Shown: piece by piece, positions 34,609 to 43,624 of the stretch | How the letters are laid out: every line of letters begins with the position of its first letter | Numbering within the stretch: the first letter of the stretch is position 1 | DNA from: Streptomyces sp. NBC_01244 | GTDB lineage: Bacteria; Actinomycetota; Actinomycetes; Streptomycetales; Streptomycetaceae | DNA: 64,000 nt | Reading direction: 5' to 3' | Assembly: GCF_035987325.1 (NCBI RefSeq) | Contig: NZ_CP108488.1 | Span: 3,844,001-3,908,000 of the forward strand | Program-made: the position numbers and the translations under genes | Notes under the pieces: model-generated | Database searches by the model: none | Told to the model about the DNA's origin: nothing | Seen by the model: the letters and a program-made list of their open reading frames with translations, nothing else

Positions 34609-35949
34609 CTACCGCGGCCACTCCCGGGCGCGCAGCGGCAGCCCGGAGGCCGACCGGGTCCCGGTGCGCACCGCGAGCACCTGGTTGACCCCGAGCCGGT
34701 TGTGCTCGAAGGCGAGCGCCGAGGCAGCCATGTACAGCTGCCAGACCCGGGCCCGGCCGGGCGAGGTCAGCCGTACGGCCTCCTCCCAGTGCTCCTCCAG
34801 CCGGGCCACCCAGGCCCGAAGGGTGAGCGCGTAGTGCTCGCGCAGCGCCTCCACGTCGCGGACCTCGAAGCCGGCGCGTTCCAGCTCGCCGACGGTGGTG
34901 CCCAGCGGGGACAGCTCCCCGTCGGGGAAGACGTAGGCGTCTATGAACGCGTTGATCCGGTAGGCCTCCTCGTCGGGCTCGGGGCGCCGCGCGATCTGGT
35001 GGTTCAGCAGCCTCCCGCCCGGCCGCAGCAGTCCGTACAGGCTCCGGGCGTACGTCCGGTAGCGGTCGGCGCCGACGTGTTCGGCCATCCCGATGGAGGA
35101 AATGGCGTCGTACGGGCCGTCCTTGACGTCCCGGTAGTCCTGGACCCGGATCTCGACGAGGTCGGCCAGGCCCTCCTCCGCGACCCGCTTGCGGGCGTAG
35201 GCGGCCTGTTCGCGCGAGAGGGTGATCCCGGTGACCTTGGCCCCGTACTCCCGGGCCGCGTGCAGGGCCATCGAGCCCCAGCCGCAGCCGACGTCCAGGA
35301 GCCGGTCCCCGGGGCCCAGGGCGAGCTTGCGGCAGACCAGGTCCAGCTTGTCCCGCTGGGCGTCCTCCAGGCTCCCGCCGGGGGTCCAGTAGGCGCAGGA
35401 GTACACCATCGACGGGCCGAGCACCCGCTCGTAGAAGGTGTTGCCCACGTCGTAGTGGTGGCTGATGGCCCGCCGGTCGCTGCCCCTGGTATGCCGGGGT
35501 TGCCGGGGTTGACGGGGCCCGCCGCGGCGGACGGCCTCCTCGGGCGGCGGGGCCGGCTTGGTCCACGGCCGCGCCAGGCCCACGAGGCCCCGTACGGCGG
35601 CCCGGGCGCCGGGATCGCGCAGCAGGGCGGCGGGCCCGGTGTGCCCGGTGTGCGCGGCGGCGGCCGGCTCGGGCTCGCGGTCCCGCTCCCAGAGCAGCCC
35701 GCCGACCCGGTCCAGCAGCTCGAACAGGTCCCCGTCGGCGGTGAGGTCCCCGGCCACCCAGGCGCGGGCCAGCCCGAGCTCGCCCGGCTTCCACAGGATG
35801 CGGCGCAGGGCGCGCCGGTTGTGCAGGACCAGGACGGGTCCGCCGAGCGGGCCGGCCTCGCTGCCGTCCCAGGCCCGGATGCGGACGGGGAGAGGGGCTC
35901 CCATCAGGGTTTCGGCTAAAGCGGCCAGCCGCGGCGCGGCGTCGTTCAT
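34609..35949 (-). CDS. Cyclopropane-fatty-acyl-phospholipid synthase family methyltransferase
   Basis: The 446-residue SAM-dependent enzyme methylates or cyclopropanates unsaturated acyl chains of membrane lipids. SHHYDVGNTFYERVLGPSMVYSCAYW is the family signature region (positions about 165-190). LLDVGCGWGSMALHAA is the SAM motif, and GITLSREQAAYA and SSIGMAEHVGADRY follow it. A poorly conserved linker (about 90-155) rich in Pro/Arg separates the N-terminal domain. GGAGG lies eight bases before the ATG. The single-gene unit is bounded by hairpins on both sides. Confidence 0.93.
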   Translation of the reverse strand: MNDAAPRLAALAETLMGAPLPVRIRAWDGSEAGPLGGPVLVLHNRRALRRILWKPGELGLARAWVAGDLTADGDLFELLDRVGGLLWERDREPEPAAAAHTGHTGPAALLRDPGARAAVRGLVGLARPWTKPAPPPEEAVRRGGPRQPRQPRHTRGSDRRAISHHYDVGNTFYERVLGPSMVYSCAYWTPGGSLEDAQRDKLDLVCRKLALGPGDRLLDVGCGWGSMALHAAREYGAKVTGITLSREQAAYARKRVAEEGLADLVEIRVQDYRDVKDGPYDAISSIGMAEHVGADRYRTYARSLYGLLRPGGRLLNHQIARRPEPDEEAYRINAFIDAYVFPDGELSPLGTTVGELERAGFEVRDVEALREHYALTLRAWVARLEEHWEEAVRLTSPGRARVWQLYMAASALAFEHNRLGVNQVLAVRTGTRSASGLPLRAREWPR

Positions 35950-36036
35950 GCGGGACCCTCCAACGAAATCCGACTACATCGACTAGCTCAGACAAGTTCC
36001 GACCGCACGGCATACCCGGATCCGGGCCCGAATATG

Positions 36037-36080
36037 CCGAAGGGGCCGCCCGCACCACGGATGGCGGGCGGCCCCTTCGG
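36037..36080. terminator. 17-bp stem terminator of ndh
   Basis: CCGAAGGGGCCGCCCGC (36037-36053) pairs with its exact complement (36064-36080). It lies 67 bp past the ndh stop on the minus strand. Confidence 0.88.
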
Positions 36081-36090
36081 GACACGCTGG

Positions 36091-36117
36091 GTCGTACTGG
36101 TCGTACTGGTCGTACTG
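36091..36117. repeat. Three tandem 9-bp repeats (GTCGTACTG)
   Basis: Three identical units lie between the ndh stop and its terminator, outside coding sequence. They are a likely site of slippage polymorphism. Confidence 0.85.
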
Positions 36118-36146
36118 GTCCTGCGGGACCTGCCGGCCCTACGGGG

Positions 36147-37535
36147 TCAGGAGGCCTTGGCCTTCTCGGCCGGGGCCGTGACGACGGCGGCCGGAGCCGG
36201 CGCCGGCTTGGCGGCCTCGTAGAACTCCTCGCGGGGGCTCTCCAGGGCGCCGAGGGAAACGACCTCGCGCTTGAGGAACATCGCGAGGGTCCAGTCGGCG
36301 AAGACGCGGATCTTGCGGTTCCAGGTCGGCATGGCCATGCCGTGGTAGCCACGGTGCATGTACCAGGCGAGCCGGCCCTTGAGCTTGATCTTCATCTTGC
36401 CCATGACGATCATCGCCACGCCCTTGTGGAGGCCGAGGCCCGCCACCGCGCCCTTGTTGGAGTGCGCGTACTCCTTCTGCGGGAAGCCGCGCATCCCGGA
36501 GATGACGTTGTCGCCGAGGACCTTGGCCTGGCGCAGCGCGTGCTGGGCGTTCGGCGGGCACCAGGCGTTCTCCACGCCGGCCTTGCGGGCGGCGAGGTCG
36601 GGCACCTGGGCGTTGTCGCCGGCGGTCCAGATGTAGTCCGTGCCCTTGACCTGGAGGGTCGGCTCGGCGTCCACGTGGCCGCGGGGGCCCAGCGGCAGGC
36701 CGTAGCGGGCCAGCACCGGGTTGGGCTTGACGCCGGCGGTCCACACGAGGGTGTTGGAGTCGACCTCGAGGCCGTTCTTCAGCACCACGTGGCCGTCCAC
36801 GCAGGAGTCCATGGAGGTGTTCAGGTAGATCTCGATGCCGCGCGACTCGAGGTGCTCCTTGCCCCAGGTGCCGAGCTTGGGCCCGACCTCGGGAAGGATC
36901 TTGTCGGCCGCGTCGACCAGGATGAAGCGCATGTCCTCGCGCTTGATGCTGGTGTAGTACTTCGCGGCGTCGCGGGCCATGTCCTCGACCTCGCCGATCG
37001 TCTCGGCGCCGGCGAAGCCGCCGCCGACGAAGACGAAGGTGAGGGCCTTGCGGCGGACGTCCTCGTCCGTCGTGGACTCGGCCTTGTCGAGCTGCTCGAG
37101 TACGTGGTTGCGCAGGCCGATGCCCTCTTCCACGCCCTTCATGCCGATGCCCTGTTCGGCGAGGCCGGGGATCGGGAAGGTGCGGGAGATGGCGCCGAGC
37201 GCGATCACCAGGTAGTCGAAGGGCAGCTCGTACGCCTCGCCGACCAGCGGCGTGACGACGGCGACCTTGCGGTCCTGGTCGATGTTCGTGACCCGGCCGG
37301 TGAGAACCTCAGCCTTGGGCAGCACGCGTCGCAGCGGTACGACGACGTGCCGAGGCGAGATGCTGCCTGCGGCCACTTCGGGGAGGAAGGGCTGGTAGGT
37401 CATGTACGAGCGCGGGTCGACGACGGTGACGGTCGCCTCGCCGTAACGCATCTTCTTCATGATGCGCTTGGCTGCGTACAGGCCTACGTACCCACCTCCT
37501 ACAACGAGGATCCTGGGACGCTCCGTGGTGCTCAT
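36147..37535 (-). CDS. ndh: Type II NADH dehydrogenase (non-proton-pumping)
   Basis: The 462-residue flavoprotein passes electrons from NADH to menaquinone at the membrane surface. RILVVGGGYVGLYAAKRI is the FAD-binding fold, TFVFVGGGFAGAETIGEVED the NADH fold, and DYIWTAGDNAQVPD the third flavin motif. A hydrophobic or amphipathic C-terminal segment mediates membrane binding. The ATG at 37535 gives MSTTERPRILVVGG; a GTG six codons upstream is possible. Two Rex-type sites lie upstream, one only 34-51 bp from the start. NADH-dependent repression by Rex is therefore likely, as known for ndh in Streptomyces coelicolor. Confidence 0.95.
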   Translation of the reverse strand: MSTTERPRILVVGGGYVGLYAAKRIMKKMRYGEATVTVVDPRSYMTYQPFLPEVAAGSISPRHVVVPLRRVLPKAEVLTGRVTNIDQDRKVAVVTPLVGEAYELPFDYLVIALGAISRTFPIPGLAEQGIGMKGVEEGIGLRNHVLEQLDKAESTTDEDVRRKALTFVFVGGGFAGAETIGEVEDMARDAAKYYTSIKREDMRFILVDAADKILPEVGPKLGTWGKEHLESRGIEIYLNTSMDSCVDGHVVLKNGLEVDSNTLVWTAGVKPNPVLARYGLPLGPRGHVDAEPTLQVKGTDYIWTAGDNAQVPDLAARKAGVENAWCPPNAQHALRQAKVLGDNVISGMRGFPQKEYAHSNKGAVAGLGLHKGVAMIVMGKMKIKLKGRLAWYMHRGYHGMAMPTWNRKIRVFADWTLAMFLKREVVSLGALESPREEFYEAAKPAPAPAAVVTAPAEKAKAS

Positions 37536-37568
37536 GGAACGAGTATCCAGCACCCCAAGGGGTGACGC

Positions 37569-37586
37569 TCGTGAGCCCCTTCACAA
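37569..37586. promoter_or_regulatory. Promoter-proximal Rex-type operator of ndh
   Basis: On the minus strand the site reads TTGTGAAGGGGCTCACGA. It matches the Streptomyces Rex consensus TTGTGAA-N4-TTCACAA at 12 of 14 fixed positions. It lies 34-51 bp upstream of the ndh ATG, suited to blocking transcription when NADH is low. Binding is inferred. Confidence 0.65.
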
Positions 37587-38045
37587 GGACCTGAAGACCC
37601 TCTGCTACACTCCGCCGCCCACGTGACCGAGGTCATGGCGCGAAGCGGGAACCAGGGTGTAACGGGAGTCGTTGAACACCAGTCCCGACCTGGCCTCCAA
37701 GCCCTCAAGCGGAGTAGACCACCGGCTTCGTGGATACCTACCGCCAGGGGTGTGCGAGGTCCGGCAATCGCACGAACGCGAGCAAAAAGAAGGTCCATGA
37801 GGCTCCGGACTCGCCCAAAAGGCTCCTCCAGGGCCCTCATAGGCACCTTTTCCTTGTGAAGAACTTCACGAAGTTCATGTGGACGACGGGACCCAAGGCC
37901 CCCGAGCGGCCCCCCGGGACCGCTGTTGGCCCCTGCCGACCCCGCTGTTTGACCCTCGCGACCTGATCGAGGGACCGGTGTTGCAAGCGACTCCCTCGGG
38001 GCCCTCCCGCGAACCCGCACCACGCCTGCGGCACAGAACATCCGC
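37587..38045. other. Region upstream of ndh and the toxin-antitoxin module
   Basis: No certain gene. On the minus strand an open frame of about 100 codons starts MRALEEPFGRVRSLMDLLF near 37840, but its composition is unlike neighbouring genes and it runs into the ndh promoter. It is treated as non-coding. A second Rex-type site lies at 37854-37871. The part next to the antitoxin gene (38046-38074) carries its promoter. Confidence 0.45.
37854..37871. promoter_or_regulatory. Distal Rex-type operator
   Basis: TTGTGAAGAACTTCACGA matches TTGTGAA-N4-TTCACAA at 13 of 14 fixed positions, better than the proximal copy, but lies about 320 bp upstream of ndh. It could serve a distal promoter of ndh or mark a divergent transcript. 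Confidence 0.65.
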
Positions 38046-38068
38046 GTGTACACAATTGCGCGTACGCT
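38046..38068 (+). promoter_or_regulatory. Autoregulatory palindromes and -10 box of the toxin-antitoxin operon
   Basis: Two perfect 8-bp palindromes, GTGTACAC (38046-38053) and GCGTACGC (38060-38067), lie just before the antitoxin ATG. A TACGCT hexamer (38063-38068) sits 6 bp from the start codon. There is no Shine-Dalgarno sequence, so the mRNA may be leaderless. Antitoxins of this type normally repress their own promoter through such palindromes. Confidence 0.5.
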
Positions 38069-38074
38069 CGTTGT

Positions 38075-38347
38075 ATGAGTGAGAACGCTGTGACCGTGCG
38101 CGAAGCCCGAGCCCACCTCGCGGACCACATCAACCGTGCCGAGCAGGGCGCCCCGACCATAATTACGCGGAACGGCGCTCCGGTGGCCGCCCTCGTCCCC
38201 ATCGCCGACTTCAACGCGCTGGAAGAAGCGGCGGACGAGCTGCTCGCGCGCGAGGCGGAGGCAGTCCTGGCTGAAGGCGGCCCGACCGTGACCATGGCCG
38301 AGCTGCTGGCGGATCTGTTCACCGAGCGCGGCGAGGGAGCGGCGTGA
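38075..38347 (+). CDS. Phd/YefM-family antitoxin
   Basis: The 90-residue protein reads MSENAVTVREARAHLADHIN...PTIITRNGAPVAALVPIADF, the DNA-binding Phd/YefM fold. An acidic C-terminal helix follows (LLAREAEAVLAEGG, AELLADLFTERGEG) that should wrap the toxin. It neutralises the RelE-like protein encoded by the next gene and should repress the operon. Its TGA overlaps the toxin GTG by 4 bp, so translation is coupled. Confidence 0.92.
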   Translation: MSENAVTVREARAHLADHINRAEQGAPTIITRNGAPVAALVPIADFNALEEAADELLAREAEAVLAEGGPTVTMAELLADLFTERGEGAA

Positions 38348-38613
38348 AGTACGCCTTCCGGTTCACCACTGCGGCACAACGGCAGCTCCGGGCTATCGAT
38401 CGGCCTGCCGCAATGCGCATTCTCGCGGCACTGACCGCGCTCGGCGACGACCCGTACCGCGAGGACGCTGACATCAAGAAGCTCACCGGCCCGTCCGGTC
38501 TCTACCGGCTCCGGGTCGGCAGCTACCGGATCGCCTACCAGGTGCTGGACGGCGAGCTCGTCATCCTGGCCGTCAGGGTCGGCAACCGTCGAGACGTCTA
38601 CCGGGACATCTGA
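38344..38613 (+). CDS. RelE/ParE-family toxin
   Basis: The 89-residue product starts MKYAFRFTTAAQRQLRAIDRP and continues LGDDPYREDADIKKLTGPSG, YRLRVGSYRIAYQVLDGELVILAVRVGNRRDVYRDI. The RLRVGSYRIAY strand and the C-terminal HRRDVYR-like motif (here NRRDVYRDI) are the active-site elements of RelE mRNA interferases. The usual histidine is replaced by Asn, as in some active relatives. It begins inside the antitoxin stop. Downstream is a truncated clamp-like gene. Confidence 0.92.
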   Translation: MKYAFRFTTAAQRQLRAIDRPAAMRILAALTALGDDPYREDADIKKLTGPSGLYRLRVGSYRIAYQVLDGELVILAVRVGNRRDVYRDI

Positions 38614-38615
38614 GA

Positions 38616-39041
38616 AGTCCCGCCCCGCTCGCGGACGCGATGCGGGCGCTGCTGAGCGACGACGCCCCGGTCCTACTCACCATCGACGGCGACCGCGTGG
38701 CCCTGGAGACGGAGTCGGCGGACCGCCAGGCGGCCGGCCGCTGGCTGGACCACGAGTTCCCCGACTACCGCCGCCTGGTCAGCCTGCCCGCGGGGCGCCG
38801 CGTCCCCGTCGTCAGCGTGCTCAGGGTGACCGCCGGGGGCGCGCTGTCCCTCGGCGCCGACGGCGACGACGACCCGGCCGACGTGGGCCTGAACCGCGCG
38901 TTCCTGCTGGACGCGCTCGCCGCCGGGGCCCGGGACCGGCTGATCCTGGAGCTCGGCGCCCCCAAGGCCCCCGTGGTGATCCGCCGCCCCGACGACGAGG
39001 AGTCCTTCTCTCTCCTGATGCCGGTCCGGCTGGACGGGTGA
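38616..39041 (+). pseudogene. Remnant of a MerR/DnaN-like (beta-clamp family) regulator
   Basis: The frame from just after the toxin stop encodes SPAPLADAMRALLSDDAPVLL, GRWLDHEFPDYRRLVS, and ends LNRAFLLDALAAGARDRLILEL...FSLLMPVRLDG. These blocks match the beta-clamp-like domain found in streptomycete MerR-type proteins. The N-terminal HTH part is missing, and a stretch between YRRLVS and VSVLRVTAGGALSL looks deleted. An ATG at 38640 could start a 133-residue product, but it has no ribosome-binding site and homology begins upstream of it. The remnant abuts the toxin gene, suggesting the module's arrival truncated it. Confidence 0.65.
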
Positions 39042-39049
39042 TGGTTCGG

Positions 39050-39094
39050 ACGTGACGGTGCCCCCGGCGGGATCCGCCGGGGGCACCGTCACGT
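39050..39094. terminator. 21-bp stem bidirectional terminator
   Basis: Arms 39050-39070 and 39074-39094 are fully complementary around a GAT loop. The hairpin lies between the clamp remnant (plus) and ppx (minus). Confidence 0.92.
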
Positions 39095-39110
39095 GCGCTC
39101 GAATCGGTCG

Positions 39111-40052
39111 TCAGGCGATGGACCAGGCGATGCCGTCGAGGATGTCGTGCTCCGAGACCAGGACCTCCGAGGCGCCGATCCGCTCCATGATCGCGAGCAG
39201 GACCAGGGCGCCCGCGCCGATCACGTCGACCCGGCCCGGGTGCATCACCGGGATGGCCGCGCGCTCGGCGTGCGTCAGCGTCAGCATCCGCTCGCTGACC
39301 TCGCGGACCGTCTCGTACGGGATCCGGGAGTGGTGGATCCGCGCCGAGTCGTACGCCTCCAGGCCCAGCGCGATCGCGGCGACCGTGGTCACCGAACCGG
39401 CCAGCCCCACCAGGGTGCGCGCCTCGGCCAGCGGGACGCTCTCGCCGGCCAGGTCCAGCGCCGCCTCGATGTCGGCCCGTATCGCGGACACCTGTTCCCC
39501 GGTCGGCGGGTCCGTGACGACCCCGTCCACCGTCAGGTGGCGCTCGGTCATCCGGACACAGCCCACGTCGACGGAGCGGGCCGCCCGGACGTGCCCGGTG
39601 CCGACCACGAACTCCGTGGAACCGCCGCCGATGTCCACCACCAGGAAGGGGCGCTCCACGTCCGTGTGGCCGGTCAGCTCACCGGTGGCGCCGGTGAAGG
39701 AGAACTCGGCCTCCTGGTCGCCGCTGATCACCTCGGGCTCCACGCCCAGGATGTCCAGGACGCCCCGGACGAACTCGTCGCGGTTCTCCGCGTCCCGCGA
39801 GGCCGAGGTCGCCACGAAGCGGATCCGCTCGGCGCCGAGCTCCTTGATGACCGCCGCGTACTCGCGGCAGGCCGCGAAGGTGCGCTCCAGGGCCTCCGGG
39901 GCCAGTCGGCCCGTCTTGTCGACGCCCTGGCCGAGCCGGACGACGATCATCCGGCGGTCCAGCTCGATCAGCTCGCCTGTGGCGCGGTCGAGGTCCGCGA
40001 CGAGGAGCCGGATGGAGTTCGTACCGCAGTCGACGGCCGCGACCCGGGTCAC
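39111..40052 (-). CDS. Ppx/GppA-family phosphatase
   Basis: The 313-residue member of the ASKHA superfamily has VAAVDCGTNSIRLLVADLD (phosphate 1), FVATSASRDAENRDEF, FLVVDIGGGSTEFVVG (phosphate 2) and TLVGLAGSVTTVAAIAL. Such proteins hydrolyse polyphosphate or pppGpp. At this length only the two-lobed catalytic core is present, without the extra C-terminal domains of E. coli Ppx. The GTG at 40052 overlaps the DUF501 stop by 4 bp. The operon order ftsB-like, DUF501, ppx downstream of eno is typical of actinobacteria. Confidence 0.92.
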   Translation of the reverse strand: MTRVAAVDCGTNSIRLLVADLDRATGELIELDRRMIVVRLGQGVDKTGRLAPEALERTFAACREYAAVIKELGAERIRFVATSASRDAENRDEFVRGVLDILGVEPEVISGDQEAEFSFTGATGELTGHTDVERPFLVVDIGGGSTEFVVGTGHVRAARSVDVGCVRMTERHLTVDGVVTDPPTGEQVSAIRADIEAALDLAGESVPLAEARTLVGLAGSVTTVAAIALGLEAYDSARIHHSRIPYETVREVSERMLTLTHAERAAIPVMHPGRVDVIGAGALVLLAIMERIGASEVLVSEHDILDGIAWSIA

Positions 40053-40639
40053 GCGCCCGCCTCCGCCGCCGCGTTCTCGTCGGCCTTCTTCTCTTCGGCC
40101 TTCTTCTCTTCGGCCTTCTTCTCGCCGCACGGGGTGACGCAGGCGCCCTTGGCCCACCACTCGGGCAGCATCGCCAGGGCCTCGTCGCCGAACGGGTTCA
40201 CGCCCGGGCCCGCGGCCAGGGAGTGGCCGACCAGCACGTGCAGGCACTTGACCCGGTCCGGCATGCCGCCGGCGCTCGGGAAGCCCTGGAGCACCTCGAT
40301 GGCGTCGCGGCGGGTGATGTAGTCCTCGTGGGCGGCCCGGTAGGCGGCGGCCAGCTCCGGGTCCACGGCGAGGCGGGCCTGCATCTCCTTCATCACGCCG
40401 TTGGCCTCCAGCGTGCCGATCGCACCGGCGGCCCGCGGGCAGGTCAGGTAGTACAGCGTCGGGAAGGGGGTGCCGTCGGGGAGCCGCGGGGCGGTCTCCA
40501 CCACGTCCGGCTGCCCGCAGGGGCAGCGGTGCGCGATGGCGCGCAGCCCGCGCGGGGGGCGGCCGAGCTGCTGTTCGAACGCCTCGATGTCGGCGGCGGT
40601 CGGCTCGGTCCGGTCGGTCTGGGGCGGGGGCGTCTGCAT
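40049..40639 (-). CDS. DUF501 domain protein
   Basis: The 196-residue protein begins MQTPPPQTDRTEPTAADIEA. It contains the DUF501 core: EQQLGRPPRGLRAIAHRCPCG, PFPTLYYLTCPRAAGAIGTLE, and SAGGMPDRVKCLHVLVGHSLA with conserved His/Cys that may bind metal. The C-terminus is a lysine/glutamate tail made by three 15-bp tandem repeats (40081-40125) encoding KKAEE. The start is the ATG at 40639; upstream in-frame sequence is low-complexity. Biochemical role unknown; it is always near eno and ppx in actinobacteria. Confidence 0.88.
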   Translation of the reverse strand: MQTPPPQTDRTEPTAADIEAFEQQLGRPPRGLRAIAHRCPCGQPDVVETAPRLPDGTPFPTLYYLTCPRAAGAIGTLEANGVMKEMQARLAVDPELAAAYRAAHEDYITRRDAIEVLQGFPSAGGMPDRVKCLHVLVGHSLAAGPGVNPFGDEALAMLPEWWAKGACVTPCGEKKAEEKKAEEKKADENAAAEAGA

Positions 40640-40679
40640 GCCTGGAGGAAGTCTTTTCGTTCTCGTGGATGGGTGGGAC

Positions 40680-41168
40680 TCAGTCGCCCGGGCGGTCGGC
40701 CTTGTCGACGCCGTCCCAGACGTTGGAGTACCAGGGCCGGTCGGTGGCGGTCTGTCCGCCGCGGCGCTGCTCGGCGCCGCCGGCACCGGGGTCGGTCATG
40801 ATGTAGCTGATCTCCCCCGGCCGGACGAAGTGCAGGTGCTTGCGCGCCTGCTGCTCGGCGTACGCGTTGTCCTGCCAGCGGGCCTTCTCGTCGCGCAGCC
40901 GTTCCAGCCGGTCCCGCGCGGAGACGGCGTCCTTCTGCTGCTTCGCGATCTCCGAGCGCTGGGACACGTACTGGCGCATCGGATACGCGAGGGCGACGAC
41001 CAGGGTACAGAGGACCAGCACGAGCAGGGCGGCCCGGCCGGTGAGCCGGCTGCGGCGGACCTGCCGGCGGGACTGAGAGCGGTACACGTGCGCCGCGGTC
41101 CGCTCACCGAGCTGCTTGAGCCTGGTCGCGGTCGAGAACGTGGCGAACCGGTCCCGGTTCCCGGCCAT
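40680..41168 (-). CDS. FtsB/DivIC-like septum formation initiator
   Basis: The 162-residue bitopic protein has a basic cytoplasmic N-terminus (YRSQSRRQVRRSRLTGRA), one membrane helix (ALLVLVLCTLVVALAYPM), and an extracytoplasmic coiled coil (RSEIAKQQKDAVSARDRLERL). A short globular end follows (ARKHLHFVRPGEISYIM), as in DivIC/FtsB proteins of the divisome. GGAGG lies seven bases before the ATG. It follows eno across a terminator and precedes DUF501. Confidence 0.92.
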   Translation of the reverse strand: MAGNRDRFATFSTATRLKQLGERTAAHVYRSQSRRQVRRSRLTGRAALLVLVLCTLVVALAYPMRQYVSQRSEIAKQQKDAVSARDRLERLRDEKARWQDNAYAEQQARKHLHFVRPGEISYIMTDPGAGGAEQRRGGQTATDRPWYSNVWDGVDKADRPGD

Positions 41169-41199
41169 TGATCCGCCTCCCCTATATGCACACGACGCA

Positions 41200-41242
41200 C
41201 TACGTCCCCGCACACGGTACGGGACCGAGTGCGGGGACGTAG
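41200..41242. terminator. Terminator of eno
   Basis: CTACGTCCCCGCAC (41200-41213) pairs with GTGCGGGGACGTAG (41229-41242), 26 bp past the eno stop and 32 bp before the ftsB-like start. It separates the two transcription units or attenuates between them. Confidence 0.85.
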
Positions 41243-41267
41243 GGAGGCTTGCGCCCTAAAGGACTGA

Positions 41268-42617
<1,350 letters not shown>

Positions 42618-42765
42618 TTAGAGCCTAACCGCCTCTGGGCACTCGGCCAGCCGACCGCCCGGGGGCTGGGACGAAAAAGGGCCTGAATGCCCCTCTTACA
42701 GGACATAGGACCCTTGATCATCGCCCTTCCGGAGGCCCCGTCAGGCCGGGGACATCCGCACACAG

Positions 42766-42803
42766 CACCGCCCGGCGCGAAGGGGGTTGCGCGCCGGGCG
42801 GTG
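42766..42803. terminator. Terminator downstream of rpfA, in the 367-bp eno/rpfA gap
   Basis: CACCGCCCGGCGCG (42766-42779) pairs with CGCGCCGGGCGGTG (42790-42803). It follows rpfA on the minus strand. The rest of 42549-42888 carries the eno promoter region and no gene. Confidence 0.85.
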
Positions 42804-42888
42804 GAATTACGCGGTGGAACTACTGCGTGTCGCGAAAGCGGACACGACCGTTCTCACAGGTTTCAGCCGAGGTTCAGGTTCAGCTTCG

Positions 42889-42924
42889 GCTTCAGCTCCT
42901 GCTTCAGCTCCTGCTTCAGCTGAG
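42889..42924 (-). repeat. 12-bp tandem repeats that end rpfA with serial stop codons
   Basis: GCTTCAGCTCCT units at 42889 and 42901 and a variant at 42913 span the end of rpfA. The true stop lies in the last unit, and each further unit repeats an in-frame TGA, so readthrough would meet several stops. Confidence 0.75.
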
Positions 42925-43611
42925 CTTGAGCTTCTGACCCGGGAAGATCAGGTCGGCGTCCGTGACGATGTCCTTGTTGAGCTCGAAGAGCTTCTCCCAG
43001 CCACCGGACACGTTGTTCGCGTCGGCGATCGCACCCAGCGTGTCGCCGGACTTGACCGCGTAGGAGCCGTTGCCCGTCTTGGGGGCCTCGGTCTTCGCGG
43101 CCGGACGCTCGGAGCGGGTGGTCGGAGCCTCGACGCGCTTGGTCTCCTGCTTCGGCGCGGCCTTCTGCTCCTGCTTCGGCGCGGGCTTCGGCTGCGTCTT
43201 CGGCTTGGCGGGGGTCTTGGCCGAGCCACCGGTGTAGGAGGAGTTCGACAGGCCCACGCCACAGGACGGCCAGGCGCCCTTGCCCTGGCCCTTGAGGACC
43301 TTCTCGGCGATGGCTATCTGCTGCGACTTGGAGGCCTGGTTGGCCTGCGCGGCGTACGCCTTGCCGCCGTACGCGGCCCACGTGGAGGACGAGAACTGCA
43401 GGCCGCCGTAGTAGCCGTTGCCCGTGTTGATGGACCAGTTGCCGCCGGACTCGCACGAGGCGACGCGGTCCCACTCGGAAGCGGTCGCGGCCGAGGCGGT
43501 GCCCGCGGCCATCAGCGGCGCGGCCACGGCGACACCGGCGACGCCGGCGAGCGTGACGATGCGGACGGCCTTGGAACCGCGACGGTGCTTGCCCTTGCCC
43601 GAAAGCAGCAT
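42916..43611 (-). CDS. rpfA: Resuscitation-promoting factor with LysM domain
   Basis: The 231-residue secreted protein has a signal peptide (VTLAGVAGVAVAAPLMAAGTASA) and an Rpf lytic transglycosylase domain. WDRVASCESGGNWSINTGNG contains the catalytic Glu, followed by YYGGLQFSSSTW and a pair of cysteines. A Lys/Pro/Gln-rich linker leads to a C-terminal LysM domain (YAVKSGDTLGAIADANNV, LIFPGQKLKLS) that binds peptidoglycan. Rpf enzymes remodel the spore wall during germination. A ydaO-type riboswitch occupies its leader, matching the known c-di-AMP control of rpfA in S. coelicolor. The start ATG has GGAG six bases upstream. Confidence 0.94.
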   Translation of the reverse strand: MLLSGKGKHRRGSKAVRIVTLAGVAGVAVAAPLMAAGTASAATASEWDRVASCESGGNWSINTGNGYYGGLQFSSSTWAAYGGKAYAAQANQASKSQQIAIAEKVLKGQGKGAWPSCGVGLSNSSYTGGSAKTPAKPKTQPKPAPKQEQKAAPKQETKRVEAPTTRSERPAAKTEAPKTGNGSYAVKSGDTLGAIADANNVSGGWEKLFELNKDIVTDADLIFPGQKLKLS

Positions 43612-43624
43612 GGAGTTCTCCTCA

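Noticed and set aside
37536..37845. Possible minus-strand gene of about 100 codons starting MRALEEPFGRV with a purine-rich sequence upstream
   Set aside because: It covers the ndh promoter and the proximal Rex-type site, overlaps the start of ndh, and its codon use is unlike the neighbours. No domain is visible.
40081..40125. Tandem repeats considered as a separate regulatory element
   Set aside because: They lie wholly inside the DUF501 gene, keep its frame and encode the KKAEE tail.
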